Shown: piece by piece, positions 25,305 to 31,986 of the stretch
Position numbering within the stretch: the stretch's first letter is position 1
Layout of the letters: each line of letters opens with the position of its first letter
Origin: JACTMZ01 sp044359955
Lineage (GTDB): Bacteria; Verrucomicrobiota; Verrucomicrobiia; Chthoniobacterales; JACTMZ01
Assembly (NCBI GenBank): GCA_044359955.1
Contig: JBIKLF010000001.1
Span: 124,001-188,000 of the forward strand
DNA length: 64,000 nucleotides
Direction: 5' to 3'
Notes under the pieces: model-generated
What the model saw: only the letters and a program-made list of their open reading frames with translations
Told to the model about the DNA's origin: nothing
Databases searched by the model: none
Made by a program: the position numbers and the translations under genes

Positions 25305-26392
25305 AAAATTTGCACGACCGCGGCGTGATCAGCCGCTACCGGAAATTTCTGCCCGTGAGCGAGGCCACCCCGGTGGTTTCGCTCAACGAGGGTTCCACGC
25401 CGCTGATTTACTCGCCGAAGCTGAGCCGGCTCGTCGGGCGCGGCGCGGAGGTCTACGTCAAATACGAAGGACTCAACCCGACGGGATCTTTCAAAGATCG
25501 CGGGATGACGATGGCCATTTCCAAAGCCGTCGAGCGCGGAGCCAAGGCGGTCATTTGCGCTTCGACCGGCAACACCTCGGCCGCCGCCGCCGCTTACGCC
25601 GCACGTGCCGACCTGGCCTGCGCGGTGCTGCTGCCCGCCGGAAAAATCGCCGCCGGCAAATTGCTCCAGGCCTTCATTTACGGCGCCAAAGTCGTCGCCA
25701 TCCGCGGCAACTTTGATGATGCCCTGCGGTTGGTGCGCGAACTCGGCGCCGACGGGCGTTTCGAGATCGTCAACTCGATCAACCCGTTCCGGATCGAAGG
25801 ACAAAAAACGGCGTCCTTCGAAATCATCGAGGAATTGGGCGACGCGCCGGATATCCACATTTTGCCCGTTGGCAATGCCGGCAACATCACGGCTTACTGG
25901 CAGGGCTACCGCGAATTTCACCAACTCGGCAAGGCCACGAAGTTGCCGCGCATGACCGGATTCCAAGCGGCCGGTTCCGCGCCGATTTTTTTCGACCACG
26001 TCGTGGAGAAGCCGGAGACCATTGCCACGGCCATCCGGATCGGCAACCCGGCCAGCTGGCAGGGAGCAAGTCACGCGGTCAAAGATTCCGGAGGTTGCAT
26101 CGACATTGTGACCGACGAGCAAATCCTCGCCGCCCAGCGCTGGCTCGCCTCCGAGGAAGGCATTTTCGTCGAACCGGCCAGCGCGGCGTCCGTCGCGGGG
26201 TTGATGAAATGTTTTTCCAACGACCGGTGCGCGACGTGCCCTTTCCATCAATATCCGGAAGGCGCGAAAATCGTGCTCACGGTGACCGGACACGGTCTTA
26301 AAGATCCCGAAGCGCCGATGGTGCACGGCTTCAAAGCGCTGGAAGCGGAAGCCACCATGGAGTCGGTGGCGAAAGTTTTGGGAGTCGGCTGA
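25301..26392 (+). CDS. thrC: Threonine synthase
   Basis: This 363-residue PLP enzyme converts O-phosphohomoserine to threonine. The PLP lysine is in NPTGSFKDRGM near residue 63, followed by ICASTGNTSAAAAAYAA and the glycine-rich loop LPVGNAGNITAYWQGY. A CATCPFH segment near 310 is a minor oddity. The start is the GTG at 25301, which overlaps the hom stop by four bases (GTGA); an upstream start would add an unrelated Arg/Gly-rich tail. Its own stop overlaps the lysC ATG. Confidence 0.94.
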   Translation: MKNLHDRGVISRYRKFLPVSEATPVVSLNEGSTPLIYSPKLSRLVGRGAEVYVKYEGLNPTGSFKDRGMTMAISKAVERGAKAVICASTGNTSAAAAAYAARADLACAVLLPAGKIAAGKLLQAFIYGAKVVAIRGNFDDALRLVRELGADGRFEIVNSINPFRIEGQKTASFEIIEELGDAPDIHILPVGNAGNITAYWQGYREFHQLGKATKLPRMTGFQAAGSAPIFFDHVVEKPETIATAIRIGNPASWQGASHAVKDSGGCIDIVTDEQILAAQRWLASEEGIFVEPASAASVAGLMKCFSNDRCATCPFHQYPEGAKIVLTVTGHGLKDPEAPMVHGFKALEAEATMESVAKVLGVG

Positions 26393-27606
26393 TGGCGATC
26401 ATCGTCCAGAAATACGGCGGCACCTCGGTCGGCAATCCCGAGCGGATCAAGAACGTCGCAAGCCGCGTGCTCGAGACCCAGCAGGCCGGCCACAAGGTTG
26501 TCGTGGTGGTCTCGGCCATGTCGGGGGTGACCGACTCGCTGATCAAACTTTCGAGGGAGGTGTGCACCCAGCCCAGCGAGCGCGAAATGGACGTCCTTCT
26601 TTCCACCGGCGAGCAAACCACCATCGCGCTCCTCGCCATGGCGTTGCAGGGTTTGGGCACCCCGGCGGTTTCTTTGACCGGGGCGCAAGCCGGTATCGTG
26701 ACCGATGGTGTGCACACCAAGGCCAAGATTTTCAACATCACGCCGAAGCAGATCCACAGTCACCTCGATGAAGGGGCGATTGTCATCGTCGCGGGATTCC
26801 AGGGTCAGACACCCGAAGGCGAGATCACCACGCTGGGGCGCGGCGGATCCGACCTCACGGCGATCGCGCTGGCGGCCGCGCTTAAGGCGGACAAATGCGA
26901 AATTTTTACCGATGTGGACGGCGTCTACACCTGCGACCCGCGCATCGTGCCCGACGCGCGCAAGATTGACACCATCAGCTACGAGGAAATGCTCGAAATG
27001 GCGTCGTCAGGGTCCAAAGTCATGCAGTCGCGCTCGGTCGAGTTTGCCAACAAGTTCAACGTCCTTTTCGAAGTCCGCAGCAGTTTCAACCAGAACCCGG
27101 GAACCATCGTGAAAGCAGAAACACCAGGCATGGAGGACGTCGTCATCCGCGGCGTCAGCATCGAACGCAACCAGGCGAAAGTCACCATCGAGGGCGTGCC
27201 TGACAAGACCGGCACGGCGGCAAAAATTTTCAACGCACTGGCCGCGGCCAATGTGGTCGTGGATGTCATTGTGCAGACCGCGCCGCACGAGGGAACGACG
27301 GACATTTCCTTCACCACGAACAGCGACGAATTGGACAAGGCCGGCCCGGTGCTCAAAGCCGTGGCCGCGGAAATCGGTGCTCTCGGGGTCACCCAAACGG
27401 CCGGCGTGGCCAAGCTCAGCGTGGTCGGCATCGGCATGCGTTCGCACTCCGGTGTGGCGGCCAAGTTGTTCAACTTGCTGGCGGCGGGCGGCTTCAACAT
27501 CCAGATGATCTCGACCTCCGAAATCAAAATCGCCGTCATCCTCGACGAGGACAACATTGCCGAGGCCGCCAAGGCGGTGCATGCGGGATTCGGGTTGGCT
27601 GGATAA
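26392..27606 (+). CDS. lysC: Aspartate kinase
   Basis: This 404-residue enzyme phosphorylates aspartate at the entry to the Lys/Thr/Met family. It opens with VQKYGGTSVGNPERI, has VVVVSAMSGVTDSLI, TLGRGGSDLTAIALAAAL and KCEIFTDVDGVYTCDPRIV, and ends with two ACT domains (from about 265) that mediate feedback control. It shares a base with the thrC stop. The hom-thrC-lysC order indicates that threonine supply is regulated as a unit. Confidence 0.96.
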   Translation: MAIIVQKYGGTSVGNPERIKNVASRVLETQQAGHKVVVVVSAMSGVTDSLIKLSREVCTQPSEREMDVLLSTGEQTTIALLAMALQGLGTPAVSLTGAQAGIVTDGVHTKAKIFNITPKQIHSHLDEGAIVIVAGFQGQTPEGEITTLGRGGSDLTAIALAAALKADKCEIFTDVDGVYTCDPRIVPDARKIDTISYEEMLEMASSGSKVMQSRSVEFANKFNVLFEVRSSFNQNPGTIVKAETPGMEDVVIRGVSIERNQAKVTIEGVPDKTGTAAKIFNALAAANVVVDVIVQTAPHEGTTDISFTTNSDELDKAGPVLKAVAAEIGALGVTQTAGVAKLSVVGIGMRSHSGVAAKLFNLLAAGGFNIQMISTSEIKIAVILDEDNIAEAAKAVHAGFGLAG

Positions 27607-27818
27607 CGGGGTGCTGCGCCCGTGGCATTGGCATCCCTGCCACTTTTACCCTAAAACCGTAGTTGAAAGTTGAGTGATGAGAGTTGAGGGAGTGAGCATG
27701 AGTAGTTTACGTCATCAGCTTGCCTCATCCTCGGGGTGACTGCGTCCGGACCGGCAAGTCAGTGGCTTTCAACCTCTCAACCCTCAACCATAAACTCTCA
27801 ACGTCTTTTCTAGGTTCA
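27607..27818. repeat. Intergenic inverted repeat of TTGAAAGTTGAG-type words
   Basis: No gene is seen here. Near 27661 the sequence reads GTTGAAAGTTGAGTGATG followed by GAGAGTTGAGGG. Near 27766-27808 the complementary words CTTTCAACCTCTCAACCC and CTCTCAAC appear. The two arms are about 80 bases apart and are made of near-repeated 7-9 base words. The stretch lies between the converging lysC and ferritin genes. Confidence 0.7.
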
Positions 27819-28307
27819 CTACTCCACCGTGTCGGCGAGGTAATCTTCGACCGCGAGGATATTCTTTTCCCCGGCGCGCTGGACGAGGCGGAGGAACTGG
27901 TCGGCGGAGGAAATTTCTTCGACCTGCTCGGTGATGAACCATTGCAGCGTGGCCGCGGTGGCGTGGTCTTTTTCTTCGACGGCCAGGTCCATGAGCTTGT
28001 TGATCGACTTGGTCACCGCCATCTCGCTGTCCAGCGCAGCCTGCGCCGCGGCTTCGGATGATTTGTAAGTGTGCGGCTGGGCCGGGATTTCGGGGATCTG
28101 CACGCGTCCGCCGGCATCGAGCACGTAACGGAGGAATTTGTGCGCGTGCTCGCGTTCCTCGCCGGCTTGCTTGAAAAAGCGTTTGGCGGCCTGCGGCAGG
28201 GCTTCGGCCTCGAAGTGCGCGGCCATCGCGTCGTATTTCATGGCGGCGGCAAATTCCATGCCGATCTGGGCGTTGAGCGCCTTTTGCATTTTGGCGGAGA
28301 TCATCAT
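27819..28307 (-). CDS. Ferritin
   Basis: This 162-residue protein is a non-heme bacterial ferritin that stores iron as a 24-mer. The four-helix bundle carries ferroxidase residues: Glu in QIGMEFAAAM near 18, EE..H in AGEEREHAHKFL near 50, and the later Glu/Gln positions in DSEMAVTKSINKL and WFITEQVEE. Its 3' end is preceded downstream by no other gene on this strand. Its start has two adjacent Met codons; the first is used here. Confidence 0.93.
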   Translation of the reverse strand: MMISAKMQKALNAQIGMEFAAAMKYDAMAAHFEAEALPQAAKRFFKQAGEEREHAHKFLRYVLDAGGRVQIPEIPAQPHTYKSSEAAAQAALDSEMAVTKSINKLMDLAVEEKDHATAATLQWFITEQVEEISSADQFLRLVQRAGEKNILAVEDYLADTVE

Positions 28308-28340
28308 GAAATCATCCTACGCACGTTGGGCGATTCAGGC

Positions 28341-28427
28341 AAAGTAGAAGCGGCATCTTGCCGCTTAACCTTGGTCGATAAGCGGCGGGCAGGCCGCTTC
28401 TACTCTTCAATCCGCCGGAATCCCCGG
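28341..28427. repeat. Bipartite palindromic repeat, copy A
   Basis: GTAGAAGCGGC...GCCGCTT, a 13-base spacer, then AAGCGGC...GCCGCTTCTAC: two arms, each self-complementary and each the inverted copy of the other. The conserved stretch continues through a TTCAATCCGCCGG.ATCCCCGG tail. A second copy in the same orientation lies at 29115-29200 and differs at only about nine positions by eye. The pair brackets the PIN toxin-antitoxin genes. Confidence 0.88.
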
Positions 28428-28446
28428 AAGTGCACCGAGTCTCGGC

Positions 28447-28845
28447 TCATCTCTGCCGGATGACCGCCACCGGGTAGCCATCAAAGCGGCTATCCGTGGT
28501 GAAGACCGGGCATTTGGCCCGAACGGCCAGGGCGATGATCATGCGATCAAAGGGATCCTCGTGGCCGGCTGGCAGCATCTCGGCGGCGTTGCAAAGGTCG
28601 GCGTCGAGGGGCACCACGCGCAGTTGATGCCGTCGGGCGATCTCCTCGACAAACGCCGCCACGCCAGCCTGCGGGCACGGAAGGATGATTTTTCCCAGAC
28701 GGAGCTTGCGGGCCAGTTCCCACACCGTGACGCAGAGAATCACCGGGTCATCGGCTGCCGACAACTCGCTCCGCGCCGCCGGATCGCTCCATCGACCGGC
28801 GGCCAAATCCAGAACGGCGCAGGTGTCGAGAACGTGCGAGATCAC
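28447..28845 (-). CDS. PIN-domain toxin (VapC type)
   Basis: This 132-residue protein is a PIN-domain ribonuclease. The four acidic residues fit: Asp7 in HVLDTCAVL, Glu in VTVWELARKL near 43, and Asp100 in EDPFDRMIIALA followed by TTDSRFD near 118. The start is the GTG at 28845, which overlaps the antitoxin stop by four bases (GTGA); no ATG gives a complete N-terminus. It is the second gene of a pair with a Phd/YefM-type antitoxin, so toxin production depends on translation of the antitoxin. Confidence 0.88.
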   Translation of the reverse strand: MISHVLDTCAVLDLAAGRWSDPAARSELSAADDPVILCVTVWELARKLRLGKIILPCPQAGVAAFVEEIARRHQLRVVPLDADLCNAAEMLPAGHEDPFDRMIIALAVRAKCPVFTTDSRFDGYPVAVIRQR

Positions 28846-29069
28846 TCGTCGCTCTTCCACTCCGACTCCCAGACCGCTTCGTCGGTGTAGGAAAGACGGC
28901 CCTTCCATTGCGGAGCGGGTGAAAGGGTGCGGCGGATGGCCTGCTTGACCGGCACAATGCGGAAGCGTGCCCCGTGGTGGCCCCGGCGGATGAAGACCTC
29001 CTCGCCCCGCTCGGCTTTGTGCAGGAGCAGGGAGAGGTTGTTTTTGGCTTTGAGAACGGTGCTCTCCAT
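28842..29069 (-). CDS. Phd/YefM-type antitoxin
   Basis: This 75-residue protein has the Phd/YefM DNA-binding N-terminus: EST...AKNNLSLLLHKAERGEEVFIRRG, with the usual short helix and beta hairpin (RFRIVPV). Its Trp-rich C-terminus (WKGRLSYTDEAVWESEW) is the likely toxin-binding part. It is the first gene of the pair, with a promoter expected just upstream between 29070 and the repeat copy B, where such antitoxins usually autoregulate. Confidence 0.87.
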   Translation of the reverse strand: MESTVLKAKNNLSLLLHKAERGEEVFIRRGHHGARFRIVPVKQAIRRTLSPAPQWKGRLSYTDEAVWESEWKSDE

Positions 29070-29114
29070 ACTTGGCCAAGTTAGCCAAGACTGCGGCGAC
29101 TGTCAAGTTGCCGA

Positions 29115-29200
29115 AGGTAGAGGCGGCATCTTGCCGCTTAACCTTGGTCGACAAGCGGCGGGGACTCCGCTTCTACTTTTCAATCCGCCGGCATCCCCGG
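29115..29200. repeat. Bipartite palindromic repeat, copy B
   Basis: This is the second copy of the repeat at 28341-28427, in the same orientation, with the same spacer (AACCTTGGTCGA). Its right-hand end overlaps the 3' end of the SDR gene, so the last residues of that protein (PGMPAD) and its stop are read from the conserved tail. Copy A has the equivalent codons (PGIPAD, stop) with no SDR gene attached. Confidence 0.88.
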
Positions 29201-29887
29201 CACGGTGAGGGCTTGGCCGTTGTCCTTTGGACCGAGGCCGAGCAGATACGGGCCGGCGGACTGCGCCCATTCTGGAGCCGTGGGGTAGGGCGCGGCGGAC
29301 TCCTTGCCGAAGCAGGTCTGGAGCATCTCCGTGTTGATGATGCCCGGGTTGAGGGAAACGGCGCAGAGGCCTGAGGGGAGTTCCTGGGCCAGGGCTTGGG
29401 TCATTCCTTCGATCGCCCATTTGCTGGCGCAGTAGGCGGAGACGTCGGGGGAAGTTGAGCGTCCCCAACCGGAACTGAAATTGACGACCACCCCCGTGCC
29501 GCGATGAATCATGGCCGGGAGAAAATGACGCAGCACGTGCGCGGTGCCCTTGATGTTCACGTCGATGACGGCGTCGAATTCGTGGACAGGGATGTCCCAG
29601 AGCGGCGCGTTGCCCGCAATAACGGCCGCATTGTTGACCAGCAAGTGGGGCGCGCCGAAGTGCGCGAGGACATCGCAGGCCCAGAGGCGGACCGCCTCGT
29701 CGTCGGCGACATCCACGGCAGCGAAATGGTGGAGCGGTCCGTGTTCAGCCAGGAGTTCGTCGACGATCTCCTGCGAACGCGCACAACCGGCCACGCGGTG
29801 GCCTAGGGACAGGTAGTATTCGGCGAGGGCGCGGCCGCAGCCGCGCGAGATGCCGGTGATGACGATATTGCGGCCGCCTTTTTTCAT
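29180..29887 (-). CDS. Short-chain dehydrogenase/reductase (SDR)
   Basis: This 235-residue classical SDR has the nucleotide loop TGISRGCGRALAEYY near residue 12, VNNAA near 85, catalytic Ser in VVNFSSGWG near 137, and YCASK with Tyr and Lys near 152. NPG follows near 180. The substrate is unknown. The Met at 29887 gives a normal Rossmann start; upstream residues would be read from a palindromic repeat. Its last residues are encoded inside repeat copy B. Confidence 0.9.
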   Translation of the reverse strand: MKKGGRNIVITGISRGCGRALAEYYLSLGHRVAGCARSQEIVDELLAEHGPLHHFAAVDVADDEAVRLWACDVLAHFGAPHLLVNNAAVIAGNAPLWDIPVHEFDAVIDVNIKGTAHVLRHFLPAMIHRGTGVVVNFSSGWGRSTSPDVSAYCASKWAIEGMTQALAQELPSGLCAVSLNPGIINTEMLQTCFGKESAAPYPTAPEWAQSAGPYLLGLGPKDNGQALTVPGMPAD

Positions 29888-29890
29888 CGG

Positions 29891-29968
29891 AGGTTGTAGC
29901 GGCGGTCTATGACCGCCGGAACCTAAGAGTAGAACGGGCACCGACGGTCATAGACCGCCGCTACAAGC
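29891..29968. repeat. Bipartite palindromic repeat with GTAG/CTAC ends
   Basis: GTAGCGGCGGTCTATGACCG near 29896 is repeated exactly in inverted form at about 29947-29966, with about 26 bases between arms. Each arm is itself self-complementary (CGGCGGTC/GACCGCCG). It has the same plan as the repeats at 19746 and 28344 but different arm sequences. The lipA stop codon lies inside its right arm. Confidence 0.88.
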
Positions 29969-30868
29969 AGAAGATTTCTCTTTGTCTTCCAACGGATTGA
30001 AATCCGCCGCGTGATACGAACTGCGCACCAGCGGCCCGCTGGCCACGTGGGTGAAGCCTTTTTTGCGGGCGATCTCGCCGTAGAGATCAAAGACTTCCGG
30101 ACGGATGTATTCGACGACCGGCAAATGCTGCGGGGTGGGGCGGAGGTATTGACCCATGGTCAGCACCTCGACCCCATGGTCGCGGAGGTCGTCCATCGCT
30201 TGGAAGATTTCCGTCTCCGTTTCGCCGAGGCCGAGCATGAGACCGCTTTTGGTCACGGATTCCGGCCGCAGTTCTTTGGCGCGGCGCAGGAATTCGAGGG
30301 AGAGTTGGTATTTGGCCCGCGAGCGGACAACCGGCGTGAGGCGTTCGACGGTCTCGAGGTTGTGGTTGAAGATGTGCGGCGCGGCCGCCAGCACGGTGCG
30401 CAGGGAGTCGTCCTTGCCGTTGAAGTCGGGCACGAGGACTTCGATGACGATGGCCGCGTCGCGCTCGCGGATCGCTTCGATGGTCTGCGCGAAGTGGAGC
30501 GCCCCGCCATCGGCCATATCGTCGCGGGCCACCGCGGTGATGACCACGTGTTTGAGTTTCATCCGCATGACCGCTTCGGCCACACGCTGCGGTTCGTCCT
30601 GCTCAAGCGCGAAGGGTTTGGCCGTGGACACCGCGCAGAACCCGCAGGCGCGGGTGCAGCGGTCACCGGCAATCATGAATGTGGCCGTGCCCTGACTCCA
30701 ACATTCCCAGCGGTTCGGACACTGCGCGCTTTCGCAGACGGTGTGCAGACGGAGGTCGGAGACCAGCGCCTTGGTCGAGAAAAAGACCGGGTTGGAAGGC
30801 AGGCGGACTTTGATCCAGTCCGGCTTCTTGGCCAGATGGAGGGCGGGGTCGATTTTGACGCGCGGCAT
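29948..30868 (-). CDS. lipA: Lipoyl synthase
   Basis: This 306-residue radical SAM enzyme inserts two sulfurs into protein-bound octanoyl groups. The auxiliary cluster motif is CESAQCPNRWEC near residue 45. The radical SAM motif is CTRACGFC near 71. GLGETETEIFQAMDDLR and GQYLRPTPQHLPV are typical of the C-terminal half. The last six or so residues (SACSGGL) are read from the palindromic repeat and are probably not native. No lipB is adjacent. Confidence 0.96.
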   Translation of the reverse strand: MPRVKIDPALHLAKKPDWIKVRLPSNPVFFSTKALVSDLRLHTVCESAQCPNRWECWSQGTATFMIAGDRCTRACGFCAVSTAKPFALEQDEPQRVAEAVMRMKLKHVVITAVARDDMADGGALHFAQTIEAIRERDAAIVIEVLVPDFNGKDDSLRTVLAAAPHIFNHNLETVERLTPVVRSRAKYQLSLEFLRRAKELRPESVTKSGLMLGLGETETEIFQAMDDLRDHGVEVLTMGQYLRPTPQHLPVVEYIRPEVFDLYGEIARKKGFTHVASGPLVRSSYHAADFNPLEDKEKSSACSGGL

Positions 30869-30982
30869 TGGTGGTAAATTTACACTGAGGGAACGCGAGC
30901 GGAAGGGGAAAAGTTGCCTATCGGGTCACGGTCAAGAGACGAAAGGGTTGCCGGGGGCGGGCGGCCGGTGAATATTCAACCT

Positions 30983-31189
30983 ATGGTCAGCTTTCACCCG
31001 GAATTTGTCCTCGACGAAAACCAGAACCGCACCGCGGTGCTTCTGCCGCTGTCGGATTGGGACCGGATTGTCAGCGAATTGGAGGAACTCGATGACATCC
31101 GCGCCTACGATGCCGCGCTGACGGAAGGCGGTAAACGGCTGCCCTTTGAGCAGGCCGTGCAGGAAATCCGGCAGCACTCCGGGGTGTGA
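30983..31189 (+). CDS. Antitoxin of a RelE/ParE-type pair
   Basis: This 68-residue acidic protein begins SFHPEFVLDENQNRTAVLLPLSDWDRI, with a short beta strand then helices, like antitoxins that pair with RelE/ParE toxins. The next gene, a RelE-like toxin, starts on an overlapping GTG (GTGA), the same coupling seen in the PIN pair. The start could also be the GTG at 30968, which would add five residues. Confidence 0.78.
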   Translation: MVSFHPEFVLDENQNRTAVLLPLSDWDRIVSELEELDDIRAYDAALTEGGKRLPFEQAVQEIRQHSGV

Positions 31190-31440
31190 CTTACTCGATC
31201 GAGATCTTGCGGGTTGCGCAGAAGCAACTGGCCAAGATTGATCGGGCCCAGCAGCAACGGATTATCGATGCTATTCGTTTGCTGGCTGACAATCCACGCC
31301 CAGCGGGTTGCAAGAAATTGACCGGCCGACCGGCTTGGCGCATCCGGATCGGCGTCTACCGCGTGATCTACGAGATACACGATGGCCGGTTGCTCGTCCT
31401 CGTAGTGACGATCGGAAACCGGAAGGATGTCTACCGGTAG
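31186..31440 (+). CDS. RelE/ParE-type toxin
   Basis: This 84-residue basic protein has the RelE/ParE fold signature: YSIEILRVAQKQLAKID, then LLADNPRPAGCKKLTGRPAWRIRIGVYRVIYEI, ending in VVTIGNRKDVYR. The conserved Arg in RIRIGVYRVIY and the C-terminal R-x-D-V-Y-R match mRNA-cleaving RelE relatives. The start is the GTG at 31186, overlapping the antitoxin stop. It is probably controlled by the upstream antitoxin. Confidence 0.9.
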   Translation: MTYSIEILRVAQKQLAKIDRAQQQRIIDAIRLLADNPRPAGCKKLTGRPAWRIRIGVYRVIYEIHDGRLLVLVVTIGNRKDVYR

Positions 31441-31564
31441 CCGGAGACTGTGCAACCGCTCTCGCCTTGAAAAGCCCCGCCCTCACTCCGCGCATCACTT
31501 CGGCTGAACACGGACTGGCTTTTCGGCCGTTGACCGAACGATCGATCGTAGTATCGTATGACGT

Positions 31565-31810
31565 ATGGAGACCGTGACCATTTCGCCCAAATTCCAAGTT
31601 GTCATCCCGCAAAAAGTCCGGGAGGCGATGGGGTTGCGGTCCGGGGAGAAGGCGAAGGTGTTTTCTTTCCGCAACCGCATCGAGATTATTCCCGCACGTG
31701 ATATCCGCAAGCTGCGCGGCTACCTCAAGGGTATCGATACGTCGTTCGTCCGCGAAGGTGACCGGGTCTTGCCGTTCAGGGGGCACGGCCGTCCCGGCCG
31801 TGATGTTTGA
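31565..31810 (+). CDS. AbrB/SpoVT-type antitoxin-like DNA-binding protein, orphan
   Basis: This 81-residue protein has a swapped-hairpin AbrB domain (TVTISPKFQVVIPQKVREAMGL, then GEKAKVF and RIEIIPAR), followed by RKLRGYLKGIDTSFVREGDRV. Relatives I know normally end near EREADRV, so the last twelve residues (from LPFRGHG on) are read out of the palindromic repeat that follows. No toxin gene follows; a repeat sits where one would be expected. Confidence 0.8.
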   Translation: METVTISPKFQVVIPQKVREAMGLRSGEKAKVFSFRNRIEIIPARDIRKLRGYLKGIDTSFVREGDRVLPFRGHGRPGRDV

Positions 31811-31838
31811 TCGTGACGGGCGGGACGCCCGTGCCCCC
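31779..31838. repeat. Bipartite palindromic repeat with GGGGGCAC/GTGCCCCC ends
   Basis: The left arm GGGGGCACGGCCGTCCCGG and the right arm ending CGCCCGTGCCCCC are inverted copies of each other with about three mismatches, separated by a 12-base AT-rich spacer. Each arm is also self-complementary. The AbrB gene ends inside the left arm and spacer. A related hairpin pair (GGCACGGGC.../...GATGCC) lies at about 31887-31941. Confidence 0.85.
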
Positions 31839-31986
31839 TGGAGGGGAGTCTGTGCGCTCACTATGTGCCGCGTGGAAAAAGTGGCACGGGCATCTTGCCC
31901 GTGATGTCCGGTCATCATCGGCAGGATGCCGATGCCACTGCCGAAAACATCGTGCCGGTGGGCGTGCGGTCGTCGGAAAAAAGATC

